NCBI RefSeq assembly: GCF_000721495.1
Contig: NZ_JOHY01000008.1
Location: 248,001 to 312,000, forward strand
DNA length: 64,000 nt
Direction: 5' to 3'
DNA from: Streptomyces sp. NRRL F-5123
Lineage (GTDB): Bacteria > Actinomycetota > Actinomycetes > Streptomycetales > Streptomycetaceae
The translations under genes were made by a program, and so were the position numbers. The first letter of the stretch is position 1; the number at the start of each line of letters is the position of its first letter. Below are positions 42,763 through 51,891 of this stretch, in pieces. Under the pieces are notes generated by a model. It was not told the DNA's origin and searched no databases. It worked only from the letters and a program-made list of their open reading frames with translations.

Positions 42763-43428
42763 ATGCTGAACAAGTACGCGCGTGCTTTCTTCACGCGTGT
42801 TCTCACGCCGTTCGCCGCGTTTCTGCTGCGCAAGGGGGTGACCCCGGACATGGTGACGCTGGTCGGCACCGCCGGCGTCGTCGCCGGCGCGCTGGTGTTC
42901 TACCCCATGGGGCAGTTCTTCTGGGGCACGGTCGTGATCACGCTCTTCGTCTTCTCCGACCTGGTCGACGGGAACATGGCACGCCAGATGGGCCGCTCCA
43001 GCCGCTGGGGCGCCTTCCTCGACTCCACCCTGGACCGCGTCGCGGACGGCGCGGTCTTCGGCGGCCTGGCCATGTGGTACGCGGGCAAGGGCGACGACCT
43101 GGTGCTGTGCGCCGTCACGCTCTTCTGCCTCGCCAGCGGCCAGGTCGTGTCCTACACCAAGGCGCGCGGCGAGGCGATCGGGCTGCCGGTCAACGTCAAC
43201 GGCCTGGTCGAGCGCTCCGAGCGGCTGGTCATCACCCTCGTGCTGTGCGGCCTGTCCGGCTTCCACCGCACCTTCGGGGTGCCCGGCATCCAGTACCTGC
43301 TGCCGGTCGCGCTGTGGGTCGTCGCCGTCGGCAGCCTCGTCACGCTGATCCAGCGGGTCGTCACGGTCCGCCGCGAGTCGGCGGAGGCGGACGCCGCCGC
43401 GGCGGCCGGCCAGGGGAGCGGCGGATGA
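42763..43428 (+). CDS. pgsA: Phosphatidylinositol phosphate synthase (CDP-alcohol phosphatidyltransferase)
   Basis: This 221-aa membrane enzyme condenses CDP-diacylglycerol with inositol phosphate, the first step of phosphatidylinositol synthesis in actinomycetes. The CDP-alcohol signature D-x2-DG-x2-AR-x8-G-x3-D-x3-D is complete in the segment beginning DLVDGNMARQM. About six hydrophobic helices follow the family plan. GGAAGG precedes the ATG. It is the first gene of an overlapping operon with the PIM acyltransferase and mannosyltransferase, which makes the inositol substrate much more likely than glycerol phosphate. Confidence 0.93.
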   Translation: MLNKYARAFFTRVLTPFAAFLLRKGVTPDMVTLVGTAGVVAGALVFYPMGQFFWGTVVITLFVFSDLVDGNMARQMGRSSRWGAFLDSTLDRVADGAVFGGLAMWYAGKGDDLVLCAVTLFCLASGQVVSYTKARGEAIGLPVNVNGLVERSERLVITLVLCGLSGFHRTFGVPGIQYLLPVALWVVAVGSLVTLIQRVVTVRRESAEADAAAAAGQGSGG

Positions 43429-44396
43429 CGGGGGACGCCCCCCGAGGTGCCGCGTTCCGGGGGAACCTCGTCGACGGCCTGTACGGGGCGGGCTGGGCCG
43501 CGGTCAGGACGCTGCCGGAGCCCGCGGCGCGGGCGCTCGGCCGTACCGTCGCCGACGCCGCGTGGCGCAGGCGCGGCAAGGGCGTGCAGCGGCTGGAGGC
43601 CAACCTCTCCCGGATCGTGCCGGACGCCGGACAGGACGCGCTGCGCGAGCTGTCCCGCGCCGGGATGCGCTCGTACCTGCGCTACTGGATGGAGTCCTTC
43701 CGGCTGCCGGCCTGGAGCAAGGACCGCATCCGCGGCGGCTTCGCCCCCTCCGACGTGCACTACCTGACGGGCGGCATGGCCGCGGGCAAGGGCGTCATCC
43801 TCGCGCTGCCCCACATGGCCAACTGGGACCTGGCGGGCGCCTGGGTCACCACCAAGCTGGAGACGCCCTTCACGACGGTCGCCGAACGCCTCAAGCCCGA
43901 GACGCTCTACGACCGGTTCGTCGCCTACCGCGAGGGCCTGGGCATGGAGGTGCTGCCGCACACCGGCGGCAGCGCCTTCGGCACGCTCGCCCGGCGGCTG
44001 CGCGACGGCGGCCTGGTGTGCCTGGTCGCCGACCGCGACCTGTCCGCCTCCGGCGTCGAGGTCGACTTCTTCGGCGCGAAGACCCGCATGCCGGCCGGCC
44101 CCGCGCTGCTCGCCCAGCACACCGGCGCGCTGCTGCTGCCGGTCACCCTCTGGTACGACGAGTCGCCGGTGCTCCAGGGCACCGTGCACCCGCCGGTCAC
44201 GGTGCCGGACGCCGGCACCCGCGCGCAGCGCACCGCGGCGATGACGCAGTCGCTCGCCGACACCTTCGCCGCCGGCATCGCCGCGCACCCGCAGGACTGG
44301 CACATGCTCCAGCGGCTGTGGCTCGACGACCTGGAGCCGCGCACCCGCACGGCGGGAACGGACCGGGGAACGGACGAGGGAACGGGGACCGCGTGA
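43425..44396 (+). CDS. patA: Phosphatidylinositol mannoside acyltransferase
   Basis: This 323-aa LpxL/HtrB-like acyltransferase adds a fatty acyl chain to the 6-position of the mannose of PIM1/PIM2. The catalytic HxxxxD pair is His130 and Asp135 in ALPHMANWDLAG. The substrate segment VADRDLSASGVEVDFFGAKTRM is the typical PatA sequence. The start ATG overlaps pgsA by 4 nt, and the stop overlaps pimA by 4 nt. It is expected to be peripheral on the cytoplasmic face of the membrane. Confidence 0.92.
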   Translation: MTGDAPRGAAFRGNLVDGLYGAGWAAVRTLPEPAARALGRTVADAAWRRRGKGVQRLEANLSRIVPDAGQDALRELSRAGMRSYLRYWMESFRLPAWSKDRIRGGFAPSDVHYLTGGMAAGKGVILALPHMANWDLAGAWVTTKLETPFTTVAERLKPETLYDRFVAYREGLGMEVLPHTGGSAFGTLARRLRDGGLVCLVADRDLSASGVEVDFFGAKTRMPAGPALLAQHTGALLLPVTLWYDESPVLQGTVHPPVTVPDAGTRAQRTAAMTQSLADTFAAGIAAHPQDWHMLQRLWLDDLEPRTRTAGTDRGTDEGTGTA

Positions 44397-45553
44397 GGAT
44401 CGGGATCGTCTGCCCGTACTCCTGGGACGTCCCCGGCGGCGTCCAGTTCCACATCCGCGACCTCGCCGAGCACCTGACCGGGCTCGGCCACCACGTCTCC
44501 GTCCTGGCGCCCGCCGACGACGAGACGCCGCTGCCGCCGTACGTGGTGTCCGCGGGGCGCGCGGTCCCCGTCCCGTACAACGGGTCGGTGGCCCGGCTGA
44601 ACTTCGGCTTCCTGTCCGCCGCCCGGGTCCGGCGCTGGCTGCACGACGGCGGCTTCGACGTCGTCCACATCCACGAGCCCAGCTCGCCCTCCCTCGGGCT
44701 GCTCGCGTGCTGGGCCGCGCAGGGCCCGATCGTGGCGACCTTCCACACCTCCAACCCGCGCTCGCGCGCCATGATCGCGGCCTACCCGATCCTCCAGCCG
44801 GCGCTGGAGAAGATCCGGGCGCGCATCGCGGTGAGCGAGTACGCCCGGCGCACCCTCGTCGAGCACCTGGGGGGCGACGCGGTCGTCATCCCCAACGGTG
44901 TCGACGTCGGCTTCTTCGCGCGCGCCGAGCCGCGCCCGGAGTGGCAGGGCGACACCATCGGCTTCATGGGCCGCATCGACGAACCCCGCAAGGGCCTGCC
45001 GGTGCTCATGCGCGCGCTGCCGGCGATCCTCGCGGCCCGCCCGCAGACCCGGCTGCTGGTCGCCGGGCGCGGCGACGCCGAGGAGGCCGTCGCCACGCTG
45101 CCGGAGCAGCTGCGCGGGCAGGTCGAATTCCTCGGCATGGTCAGCGACGAGGACAAGGCCCGGCTGCTGCGCAGCGTCGACCTGTACGTGGCCCCCAACA
45201 CCGGCGGCGAGTCCTTCGGCATCATCCTCGTCGAGGCGATGTCGGCCGGCGCCCCCGTGCTGGCCAGCGACCTGGACGCGTTCGCGCAGGTCCTCGCGCA
45301 GGGCACCGCCGGCGAGCTGTTCGACAACGAGGACGCCGACGCGCTCGCCGAGGCCGCCCTGCGGCTGCTCACCGACCCCGACCGGCGCGCCGACCTGAGC
45401 GAACGCGGCCGGGCGCACGTGCGCCGCTTCGACTGGTCCGAGGTGGGCGCGGAGATCCTCGCCGTCTACGAGACCGTCGCCGACGGCGCGGCGCGCGTCG
45501 CGACCGACGAACGCACCCGGCTGCGCGGCTTCTTCGGGCCGACGCGCCGGTAG
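44393..45553 (+). CDS. pimA: Phosphatidylinositol alpha-mannosyltransferase PimA (GT4)
   Basis: This 386-aa GT-B glycosyltransferase moves mannose from GDP-mannose to phosphatidylinositol to make PIM1. The N-domain opens MRIGIVCPYSWDVPGGVQ, with the donor and acceptor loop glycine pair. The C-domain contains the GT4 signature PNTGGESFGIILVEAMSAGAPVLAS, where Glu residues contact the mannose. GTG start; translationally coupled to patA (GTGA). Completes the pgsA-patA-pimA PIM operon. Confidence 0.94.
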   Translation: MRIGIVCPYSWDVPGGVQFHIRDLAEHLTGLGHHVSVLAPADDETPLPPYVVSAGRAVPVPYNGSVARLNFGFLSAARVRRWLHDGGFDVVHIHEPSSPSLGLLACWAAQGPIVATFHTSNPRSRAMIAAYPILQPALEKIRARIAVSEYARRTLVEHLGGDAVVIPNGVDVGFFARAEPRPEWQGDTIGFMGRIDEPRKGLPVLMRALPAILAARPQTRLLVAGRGDAEEAVATLPEQLRGQVEFLGMVSDEDKARLLRSVDLYVAPNTGGESFGIILVEAMSAGAPVLASDLDAFAQVLAQGTAGELFDNEDADALAEAALRLLTDPDRRADLSERGRAHVRRFDWSEVGAEILAVYETVADGAARVATDERTRLRGFFGPTRR

Positions 45554-45564
45554 CCTTGCCGCCC

Positions 45565-46116
45565 GTGACCACCACCATCATCTGGATCGCGGTGGCGCTC
45601 GTCGCGGTCGGCCTCTATCTGAGCTGGACCGCGGGGCGCCTTGACCGGCTGCACGCCCGTATCGACGCCGCCCGCGCCGCGCTGGACGCGCAGCTGCTGC
45701 GGCGCGCCTCGGTCGCCCAGGAGCTGGCGACCGCGGGCGTCCTCGACCCGGCGGCCTCGATCGTGCTGTACGAGTCCGCGCACGCCGCCCGGCAGGCCGA
45801 ACCCGAGCAGCGGGAAGTGGCCGAGAGCGAGCTGAGCCAGGCGCTGCGGGCGGTCTTCCCGGACACCGACGCGGTCGGCGAGGTCCGCGCCGCGCCCGGC
45901 GGCACCGCGGCGGTCGGCGAGCTGACACAGGCGGTGCGCCGGGTGCCGATGGCCCGCCGCTTCCACAACGACGCGGTGCGCGCCGCCCGCGCGGTCCGCG
46001 AGCACCGGGTCGTGCGCTGGCTGCGGCTGGCCGGGCACGCGCCCTTCCCGATGGCCTTCGAGATGGACGACGAGCCCCCCGCCCCGCTGACCACCGAGGG
46101 CGCGGGCGTACCGTAG
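45565..46116 (+). CDS. LemA-like membrane-anchored protein
   Basis: This 183-aa protein has an N-terminal membrane helix (IIWIAVALVAVGLYLSW) and a predominantly helical extracytoplasmic or cytoplasmic body rich in Ala/Arg (HARIDAARAALDAQLLRRASVAQEL and FHNDAVRAARAVREHR). The layout recalls LemA, but the match is weak and the family is assigned only tentatively. TAGCCT (45551-45556, overlapping the pimA stop) lies 8 nt before the GTG, so the mRNA may be leaderless. It follows the PIM operon, and its role there is unknown. Confidence 0.6.
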   Translation: MTTTIIWIAVALVAVGLYLSWTAGRLDRLHARIDAARAALDAQLLRRASVAQELATAGVLDPAASIVLYESAHAARQAEPEQREVAESELSQALRAVFPDTDAVGEVRAAPGGTAAVGELTQAVRRVPMARRFHNDAVRAARAVREHRVVRWLRLAGHAPFPMAFEMDDEPPAPLTTEGAGVP

Positions 46117-46261
46117 AAAGTGCCCGCGGGGCCGGTGGCACCATCGGTGACCTGCGGCGGGAGCCACCCGAGGCGAATTGGCCCTTTCCAGGTCGCCGCG
46201 CCGCGCCGGAGCATGGGTGGGGTTTGCCAGCCAGCCGTCGTCATCAGTGAGTGAGGTCACC

Positions 46262-47173
46262 GTGTCCACCACACCGTCCACCGCCAGCACCCCCGAGACC
46301 GGCACCGCGCGCGTCAAGCGCGGCATGGCCGAGCAGCTCAAGGGCGGCGTGATCATGGACGTCGTCACCCCGGAGCAGGCCAAGATCGCCGAGGACGCCG
46401 GCGCCGTCGCCGTCATGGCGCTGGAGCGCGTTCCGGCCGACATCCGCGCGCAGGGCGGTGTGGCCCGGATGTCCGACCCCGACATGATCGAGGGCATCAT
46501 CGGTGCCGTCTCCATCCCGGTGATGGCCAAGTCCCGCATCGGCCACTTCGTCGAGGCGCAGGTGCTGCAGTCGCTCGGCGTGGACTACATCGACGAGTCC
46601 GAGGTGCTGACCCCGGCCGACGAGGTCAACCACTCCGACAAGTGGTCCTTCACCACCCCCTTCGTGTGCGGCGCCACCAACCTCGGCGAGGCCCTGCGGC
46701 GTATCGCCGAGGGCGCGGCCATGATCCGCTCCAAGGGCGAGGCCGGCACCGGCAACGTCGTCGAGGCGGTGCGCCACCTGCGCCAGATCCGCGGCGAGAT
46801 CGGCCGCCTCAAGGCGCTGGACAACCACGAGCTGTACGCCGCCGCGAAGGAGCTGCGTGCGCCGTACGAGCTGGTCAAGGAGGTCGCCGAGCTGGGCAAG
46901 CTGCCCGTCGTGCTGTTCTCCGCCGGCGGCGTGGCCACCCCCGCCGACGCCGCCCTGATGCGCCAGCTCGGCGCCGAGGGAGTCTTCGTCGGCTCGGGCA
47001 TCTTCAAGTCCGGCGACCCGGCCAAGCGCGCTGCCGCGATCGTCCGTGCGACCACCTTCTTCGACGACCCGAAGGTCGTCGCGGACTCCTCCCGCAACCT
47101 GGGCGAGGCGATGGTCGGCATCAACATCGACACGCTGCCCGAGTCCGAGCAGTACGCCAAGCGCGGCTGGTAA
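46262..47173 (+). CDS. pdxS: Pyridoxal 5'-phosphate synthase PdxS
   Basis: This 303-aa subunit forms the PLP-synthase core dodecamer. It uses ribose-5-phosphate, glyceraldehyde-3-phosphate and the ammonia produced by PdxT. The Schiff-base Lys90 is in [12 protein letters not shown]. Nearby [27 protein letters not shown] and the phosphate-binding [10 protein letters not shown] are as in known PdxS. The GTG at 46262 is preferred. A weak GAGG precedes it. PdxT follows after 6 nt, so the two form an operon. Confidence 0.96.
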   Translation: MSTTPSTASTPETGTARVKRGMAEQLKGGVIMDVVTPEQAKIAEDAGAVAVMALERVPADIRAQGGVARMSDPDMIEGIIGAVSIPVMAKSRIGHFVEAQVLQSLGVDYIDESEVLTPADEVNHSDKWSFTTPFVCGATNLGEALRRIAEGAAMIRSKGEAGTGNVVEAVRHLRQIRGEIGRLKALDNHELYAAAKELRAPYELVKEVAELGKLPVVLFSAGGVATPADAALMRQLGAEGVFVGSGIFKSGDPAKRAAAIVRATTFFDDPKVVADSSRNLGEAMVGINIDTLPESEQYAKRGW

Positions 47174-47179
47174 GCACCG

Positions 47180-47770
47180 ATGAGCCGGCCCACCATCGGC
47201 GTGCTCGCCCTCCAGGGCGACGTACGCGAACACCTTGCGGCGCTGGCCGCGGCGGACGCCGCGGCCGGCCCGGTCCGCCGCGCCGAGGAGCTGGCGGACC
47301 TCGACGGCCTGGTCATACCCGGCGGCGAGTCCACCACCATCTCCAAGCTGGCCGTGCTCTTCGGCCTGATGGAGCCGCTGCGCGCGGCGATACGCGACGG
47401 CCTGCCGGTCTACGGCACGTGCGCCGGGCTGATCATGCTCGCCGACAAGATCCTCGACCCCAGGTCGGGCCAGGAGACCTTCGGCGGCATCGACATGATC
47501 GTGCGCCGCAACGCCTTCGGGCGGCAGAACGAGTCCTTCGAGGCCGCCGTCGAGATGGCGGAGGTCCCGGGCGGGCCGGTCGAGGGCGTCTTCATCCGGG
47601 CGCCCTGGGTCGAGTCGGTCGGCGCCAGGACCGAGGTGCTCGCCGAGCACCGGGGCCACATCGTGGCCGTCCGGCAGGGGAACGTGCTGGCCACGTCCTT
47701 CCACCCGGAGCTGACCGGTGACCACCGGGTGCACGAACTCTTCGTGTCCGCCGTGCGCGCCGCGGGGTGA
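47180..47770 (+). CDS. pdxT: Pyridoxal 5'-phosphate synthase glutaminase PdxT
   Basis: This 196-aa class I glutamine amidotransferase supplies ammonia to PdxS. It has the catalytic Cys81 in YGTCAGLIM and the His/Glu pair in [21 protein letters not shown] is the family fingerprint. It is 6 nt downstream of pdxS. Confidence 0.95.
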   Translation: MSRPTIGVLALQGDVREHLAALAAADAAAGPVRRAEELADLDGLVIPGGESTTISKLAVLFGLMEPLRAAIRDGLPVYGTCAGLIMLADKILDPRSGQETFGGIDMIVRRNAFGRQNESFEAAVEMAEVPGGPVEGVFIRAPWVESVGARTEVLAEHRGHIVAVRQGNVLATSFHPELTGDHRVHELFVSAVRAAG

Positions 47771-47781
47771 TCCGATCCCGG

Positions 47782-47787
47782 TAGGAT
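47782..47787 (+). promoter_or_regulatory. -10-like hexamer ahead of yebC
   Basis: TAGGAT, 48 bp before the yebC start, is a good streptomycete -10 sequence. No clear -35 is seen. Confidence 0.35.
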
Positions 47788-47834
47788 CGACCGAGCCGAA
47801 GAACAGCAATGGGTGACGCGAAGGAGACTGTCGG

Positions 47835-48587
47835 ATGTCCGGCCACTCTAAATGGGCTACGACGAAGCACAAGAAGGCCGTGATCGATGCCAAGCGCGGC
47901 AAGCTCTTCGCGAAGCTGATCAAGAACATCGAGGTCGCGGCCCGGACCGGTGGCGCGGACCCGGACGGCAACCCGACCCTCTTCGACGCCATCCAGAAGG
48001 CGAAGAAGAGCTCCGTCCCGAACAAGAACATCGACAGCGCGGTCAAGCGCGGCGCGGGCCTGGAGGCCGGCGGCGCCGACTACCAGACGATCATGTACGA
48101 GGGCTACGGGCCGAACGGCGTGGCCGTCCTGATCGAGTGCCTCACCGACAACCGCAACCGCGCGGCCTCCGACGTCCGCGTGGCCATGACCCGCAACGGC
48201 GGCTCCATGGCCGACCCGGGCTCGGTGTCGTACCTGTTCAACCGCAAGGGCGTGGTGATCGTCCCCAAGGGCGGGCTGTCCGAGGACGACGTGCTCGGCG
48301 CGGTCCTGGAGGCGGGCGCCGAGGAGGTCAACGACCTCGGCGAGTCCTTCGAGGTGATCAGCGAGGCCACCGACCTGGTGCCGGTCCGCAAGGCCCTCCA
48401 GGAAGCCGGCATCGACTACGACTCGGCGGACGCGAACTTCCTGCCCACCATGCAGGTGGAGCTGGACGAGGACGGTGCCCGCAAGATCTTCAAGCTGATC
48501 GACGCGCTGGAGGACAGCGACGACGTGCAGAACGTCTTCGCGAACTTTGACGTCAGCGACGAGGTCATGGAGAAGGTCGACGCCTGA
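47835..48587 (+). CDS. yebC: YebC/TACO1-family translation or transcription factor
   Basis: This 250-aa protein begins [25 protein letters not shown], the family hallmark. The body includes [13 protein letters not shown] and [21 protein letters not shown] segments and ends at [19 protein letters not shown]. YebC proteins help ribosomes at polyproline or act as DNA-binding regulators; older literature links them to ruvC. GAAGGAG precedes the ATG. It is separated from ruvC by a terminator, so it has its own transcript. Confidence 0.95.
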   Translation: MSGHSKWATTKHKKAVIDAKRGKLFAKLIKNIEVAARTGGADPDGNPTLFDAIQKAKKSSVPNKNIDSAVKRGAGLEAGGADYQTIMYEGYGPNGVAVLIECLTDNRNRAASDVRVAMTRNGGSMADPGSVSYLFNRKGVVIVPKGGLSEDDVLGAVLEAGAEEVNDLGESFEVISEATDLVPVRKALQEAGIDYDSADANFLPTMQVELDEDGARKIFKLIDALEDSDDVQNVFANFDVSDEVMEKVDA

Positions 48588-48597
48588 CGCGAGCAGC

Positions 48598-48635
48598 GGG
48601 CGGGCCGGGCGGGAACACACCTGCCCGGCCCGCCC
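48598..48635 (+). terminator. Terminator after yebC
   Basis: GGGCGGGCCGGGC (48598-48610) and GCCCGGCCCGCCC (48623-48635) are perfect 13-bp arms around a 12-nt loop, followed by TTTGTTGT. Confidence 0.75.
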
Positions 48636-48710
48636 TTTGTTGTCGGTGCGAACCGATAGCCTGCGGGAACGAGCGGACGAGTGTGCGAGGGAAGAGGGAA
48701 GGGGGCGGCG

Positions 48711-49373
48711 GTGCGGGTGCTCGGTGTGGACCCGGGGCTCACCCGGTGCGGCATCGGCGTGGTGGACGGCACCGCCGGCCGTCGGCTGGCGATGGCCGGC
48801 GTCGGCGTCGTCCGGACCCCGGCGGACGCGCCGGTCGGCGAGCGGCTGGTGCTGGTCGAGCAGGGGATAGAGGCCTGGCTCGACGAGTACGGGCCCGACG
48901 CCGTCGCCGTGGAGCGCGTCTTCAGCCAGCACAACGTGCGGACGGTGATGGGCACGGCGCAGGCCAGCGCGGTCGCGATCCTGTGCGCCGCCCGCCGCGG
49001 CCTGCCCGTCCACCTGCACACCCCCAGCGAGGTCAAGGCCGCCGTCACCGGCAGCGGCCGCGCCGACAAGGCCCAGGTCGGAGCGATGGTGACGCGGCTG
49101 CTCCGGCTGGACGCACCGCCGAAACCGGCGGACGCGGCGGACGCGCTGGCCCTGGCCATCTGCCACATCTGGCGCGGCCCTGCCACCGACCGGCTGCTCC
49201 GCGCCGCCGCCGGGCAGGCCGGTTCCGCCGGCGTACGCCCCCCTGCCGCGGTCGCCGCCCGCGCCGCCGCCGCCCGCCCCCGCAGGTCCGCCGCCCCCCG
49301 CCCCGCGCCGGCCGCCGGCACGGACGCGGCCGCAAGCACCGACGCCGTACGCAACCGGGAGTCCACCACGTGA
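48711..49373 (+). CDS. ruvC: Holliday junction endonuclease RuvC
   Basis: This 220-aa dimeric resolvase cuts Holliday junctions with RuvAB. The acidic catalytic residues are Asp7 ([12 protein letters not shown]), Glu68 ([10 protein letters not shown]), and Asp141/Asp144 in [15 protein letters not shown]. The C-terminal 60 residues are Ala/Arg/Pro rich, a streptomycete extension. GAAGGGGG precedes the GTG at 48711; the GTG at 48681 is less likely. The stop overlaps ruvA by 4 nt. Confidence 0.94.
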   Translation: MRVLGVDPGLTRCGIGVVDGTAGRRLAMAGVGVVRTPADAPVGERLVLVEQGIEAWLDEYGPDAVAVERVFSQHNVRTVMGTAQASAVAILCAARRGLPVHLHTPSEVKAAVTGSGRADKAQVGAMVTRLLRLDAPPKPADAADALALAICHIWRGPATDRLLRAAAGQAGSAGVRPPAAVAARAAAARPRRSAAPRPAPAAGTDAAASTDAVRNRESTT

Positions 49374-49981
49374 TCGCCTTCGTCAGCGGCCAGGTCGCCG
49401 CGCTCGCGCCCGACGCCGCCGTGATCGAGGTCGGCGGGGTCGGCCTGGCCGTGCAGTGCGCGCCGGGCACCCTCGCCGGGCTGCGCCTCGGGACTCCCGC
49501 CCGGCTGGCCACCTCGCTGGTCGTCCGGGAGGACTCGCTCACCCTCTACGGCTTCGCGGACGACGACGAGCGGCAGGTCTTCGAGCTGCTCCAGACCGTC
49601 AGCGGGGTCGGCCCGCGGCTGGCCCAGACGATGCTGGCCGTGCACGCGCCCGACGCGCTGCGGGCCGCGGTCGCCGCGGGAGACGAGAAGGCGCTCACCG
49701 CCGTGCCCGGCATCGGGAAGAAGGGGGCGCAGCGGCTGCTGCTCGAACTGAAGGACCGGCTCGGTGCCCCCGTCGGCACCGGTGCGGCGCCCGTCCCCGT
49801 CGCCGCCGGGCCCGCCGCGTGGAACGAGCAGCTGCACGCCGCACTGCTGGGACTCGGCTACGCGGCCCGCGAGGCGGACGAGGCGGTCGCCGCCGTCACC
49901 CCGCAGGCCGAGGCGGCGGCCGAGCCGAACGTGGGGGCGCTGCTGCGCAGCGCACTCCAGTCCCTCAACCGCACCCGCTGA
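49370..49981 (+). CDS. ruvA: Holliday junction branch migration protein RuvA
   Basis: This 203-aa protein holds the junction core. Domain I (residues about 1-65, [22 protein letters not shown]) and the helix-hairpin-helix DNA-binding motifs ([30 protein letters not shown]) are conserved. The C-terminal RuvB-interacting domain is present. The GTG overlaps the ruvC stop (GTGA). Confidence 0.94.
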   Translation: MIAFVSGQVAALAPDAAVIEVGGVGLAVQCAPGTLAGLRLGTPARLATSLVVREDSLTLYGFADDDERQVFELLQTVSGVGPRLAQTMLAVHAPDALRAAVAAGDEKALTAVPGIGKKGAQRLLLELKDRLGAPVGTGAAPVPVAAGPAAWNEQLHAALLGLGYAAREADEAVAAVTPQAEAAAEPNVGALLRSALQSLNRTR

Positions 49982-50061
49982 CACCGCAGCGCTGACACCG
50001 CACCCGCTGAAGAACCGCACCCGCCGACCGCCCGAGCCGAGAGACCCGAGAGACCACACTC

Positions 50062-51171
50062 ATGAACTGGGACGCCGCCGAAGACGCCGCCGGCCCCGAG
50101 CGCGCCGCCGACGCGTTCACCGACCGGCTGGTGGGAGCCGCGGCCGACGGTGACGACCAGGCCGTCGAGGCCGCCCTGCGGCCCCGTGACCTGGACGAGT
50201 TCGTCGGCCAGGAGCGGGTCCGCGAGCAGCTCGGCCTGGTCCTGCAGGCCGCCCGCCAGCGCGGCGGCACCGCAGACCACGTCCTGCTCTCCGGCGCTCC
50301 CGGCCTCGGCAAGACCACCCTGTCGATGATCATCGCGGCCGAGATGGGCGTGCCGATCAGGATCACCTCGGGCCCGGCCATCCAGCACGCCGGCGACCTC
50401 GCCTCGATCCTGTCCTCGCTCACCGAGGGCGAGGTCCTCTTCCTCGACGAGATCCACCGCATGTCCCGGCCCGCCGAGGAGATGCTGTACATGGCGATGG
50501 AGGACTTCCGGGTCGACGTGATCGTCGGCAAGGGCCCGGGCGCCACCGCCATCCCGCTGGAGCTGCCGCCCTTCACCCTGGTCGGCGCGACCACCAGGGC
50601 CGGGTTGCTGCCGCCGCCGCTGCGCGACCGCTTCGGCTTCACCGGGCACATGGAGTTCTACGCTCCCGCCGAACTCGAAAGGGTGATCCACCGCTCGGCC
50701 GGCCTGCTGGACGTCACGATCGACGCCCGCGGCGCCGCGGAGATCGCCGGCCGCTCCCGCGGCACCCCGCGTATCGCCAACCGGCTGCTGCGCCGGGTGC
50801 GGGACTACGCGCAGGTCAGGGGGGACGGCGTCGTCGACCGGGCGACGGCCGCGGCGGCACTGGAGGTCTACGAGGTGGACGCGCGCGGCCTGGACCGGCT
50901 GGACCGTGCGGTGCTTCATGCCCTGCTGTCCCTTTTTGGCGGCGGTCCTGTGGGTTTGTCCACACTTGCTGTCGCTGTGGGGGAGGAGCGTGAGACTGTT
51001 GAGGAGGTCGCCGAGCCCTTCCTCGTCAGGGAGGGGCTGCTGGCCCGCACCCCGCGGGGCAGGGTGGCGACCGCTGCCGCATGGGCGCACCTGGGCCTCG
51101 TACCCCCGCAAGCCAACGGGGGGCAGGGCACGGGAGGAGGACCTGGACAGAACGGGCTGTTCGGGCCGTGA
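50062..51171 (+). CDS. ruvB: Holliday junction ATPase motor RuvB
   Basis: This 369-aa AAA+ motor has Walker [11 protein letters not shown], Walker [10 protein letters not shown], the TRAGLL arm and the sensor/winged-helix C-domain ([22 protein letters not shown]). It completes the ruvCAB operon, 80 bp after ruvA. The C-terminal tail is Gly/Gln rich and slightly longer than in E. coli RuvB. The ATG has only a weak upstream GAG. Confidence 0.95.
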   Translation: MNWDAAEDAAGPERAADAFTDRLVGAAADGDDQAVEAALRPRDLDEFVGQERVREQLGLVLQAARQRGGTADHVLLSGAPGLGKTTLSMIIAAEMGVPIRITSGPAIQHAGDLASILSSLTEGEVLFLDEIHRMSRPAEEMLYMAMEDFRVDVIVGKGPGATAIPLELPPFTLVGATTRAGLLPPPLRDRFGFTGHMEFYAPAELERVIHRSAGLLDVTIDARGAAEIAGRSRGTPRIANRLLRRVRDYAQVRGDGVVDRATAAAALEVYEVDARGLDRLDRAVLHALLSLFGGGPVGLSTLAVAVGEERETVEEVAEPFLVREGLLARTPRGRVATAAAWAHLGLVPPQANGGQGTGGGPGQNGLFGP

Positions 51172-51217
51172 GGCGCTTCGGCTCGTCCGTTCAGGAACCC
51201 CAGTGCCATGCTTGGCG

Positions 51218-51247
51218 TTGTTCCAGCGGCGAGCCAGCGCTTAGACT
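51218..51247 (+). promoter_or_regulatory. Promoter of the yajC-secD-secF operon
   Basis: TTGTTC (51218-51223), 18 bp, TAGACT (51242-51247). This would start transcription about 75 nt before the yajC GTG. Confidence 0.45.
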
Positions 51248-51330
51248 CCGCCGACGCCCTTCCTCCGGAGCGGCACTCACATCCCGAAACCCAGGCCAGC
51301 ACCGTTGGCCGTGCGAAGGAACGTCAGACC

Positions 51331-51813
51331 GTGAATCCCCTGATCCTGATTCTGATCGTCGCGTTCGGCGGCATGCTGCTGATGACGAGGTCCCAGAAGA
51401 ACAAGCAGCGCCAGGTCCTCGAAATGCGGGAGAAGATGGAGCCCGGCGCCGGGATCCGCACCATCGGCGGTATGTACGCCGTGGTGAAGGAGGTCAACCA
51501 GGAGACGGTCCTGCTGGAGCTGACCGACGGCGTGCACGCGCACTTCACCAAGGGCGCCATCTCCGCCGTGCTCAGCGAGCAGGAGTTCAACCGCATCGTG
51601 CACGGCATCGAGCCCGAAGAGCTCGATGACGCCGACACCGCGGACGCCGACGGGACCGACGCCTCCGATGTCACCGACGCCGACGGCGCGGAGGACACCG
51701 CGCAGGTCGGCGCGCACGGCGACGCCGACGTCACGGCTGCCGACGGGGATCGCGTGGAGCTGAAGAAGACCGAGGCCGAGCCGGAGGCGGGCGGTTCGGG
51801 CCCCGCCAAGTAA
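51331..51813 (+). CDS. yajC: Sec translocase accessory protein YajC
   Basis: This 160-aa single-span protein joins the SecDF complex. It has the N-terminal helix LILILIVAFGGMLLM, the cytoplasmic RSQKNKQRQ and the conserved GAGIRTIGGMYAVVKEV with a beta-rich core. The tail after about residue 90 is a long acidic Asp/Ala/Thr-rich repeat absent from E. coli YajC. AAGGA lies about 12 nt before the GTG. Confidence 0.93.
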   Translation: MNPLILILIVAFGGMLLMTRSQKNKQRQVLEMREKMEPGAGIRTIGGMYAVVKEVNQETVLLELTDGVHAHFTKGAISAVLSEQEFNRIVHGIEPEELDDADTADADGTDASDVTDADGAEDTAQVGAHGDADVTAADGDRVELKKTEAEPEAGGSGPAK

Positions 51814-51891
51814 GGGTCATGTTCGCGCAACACTCGTCACCGTCCGCGGGCGCGCAGGCCCCGGTGCGGTAGGACAGGGAGACACAAGAAG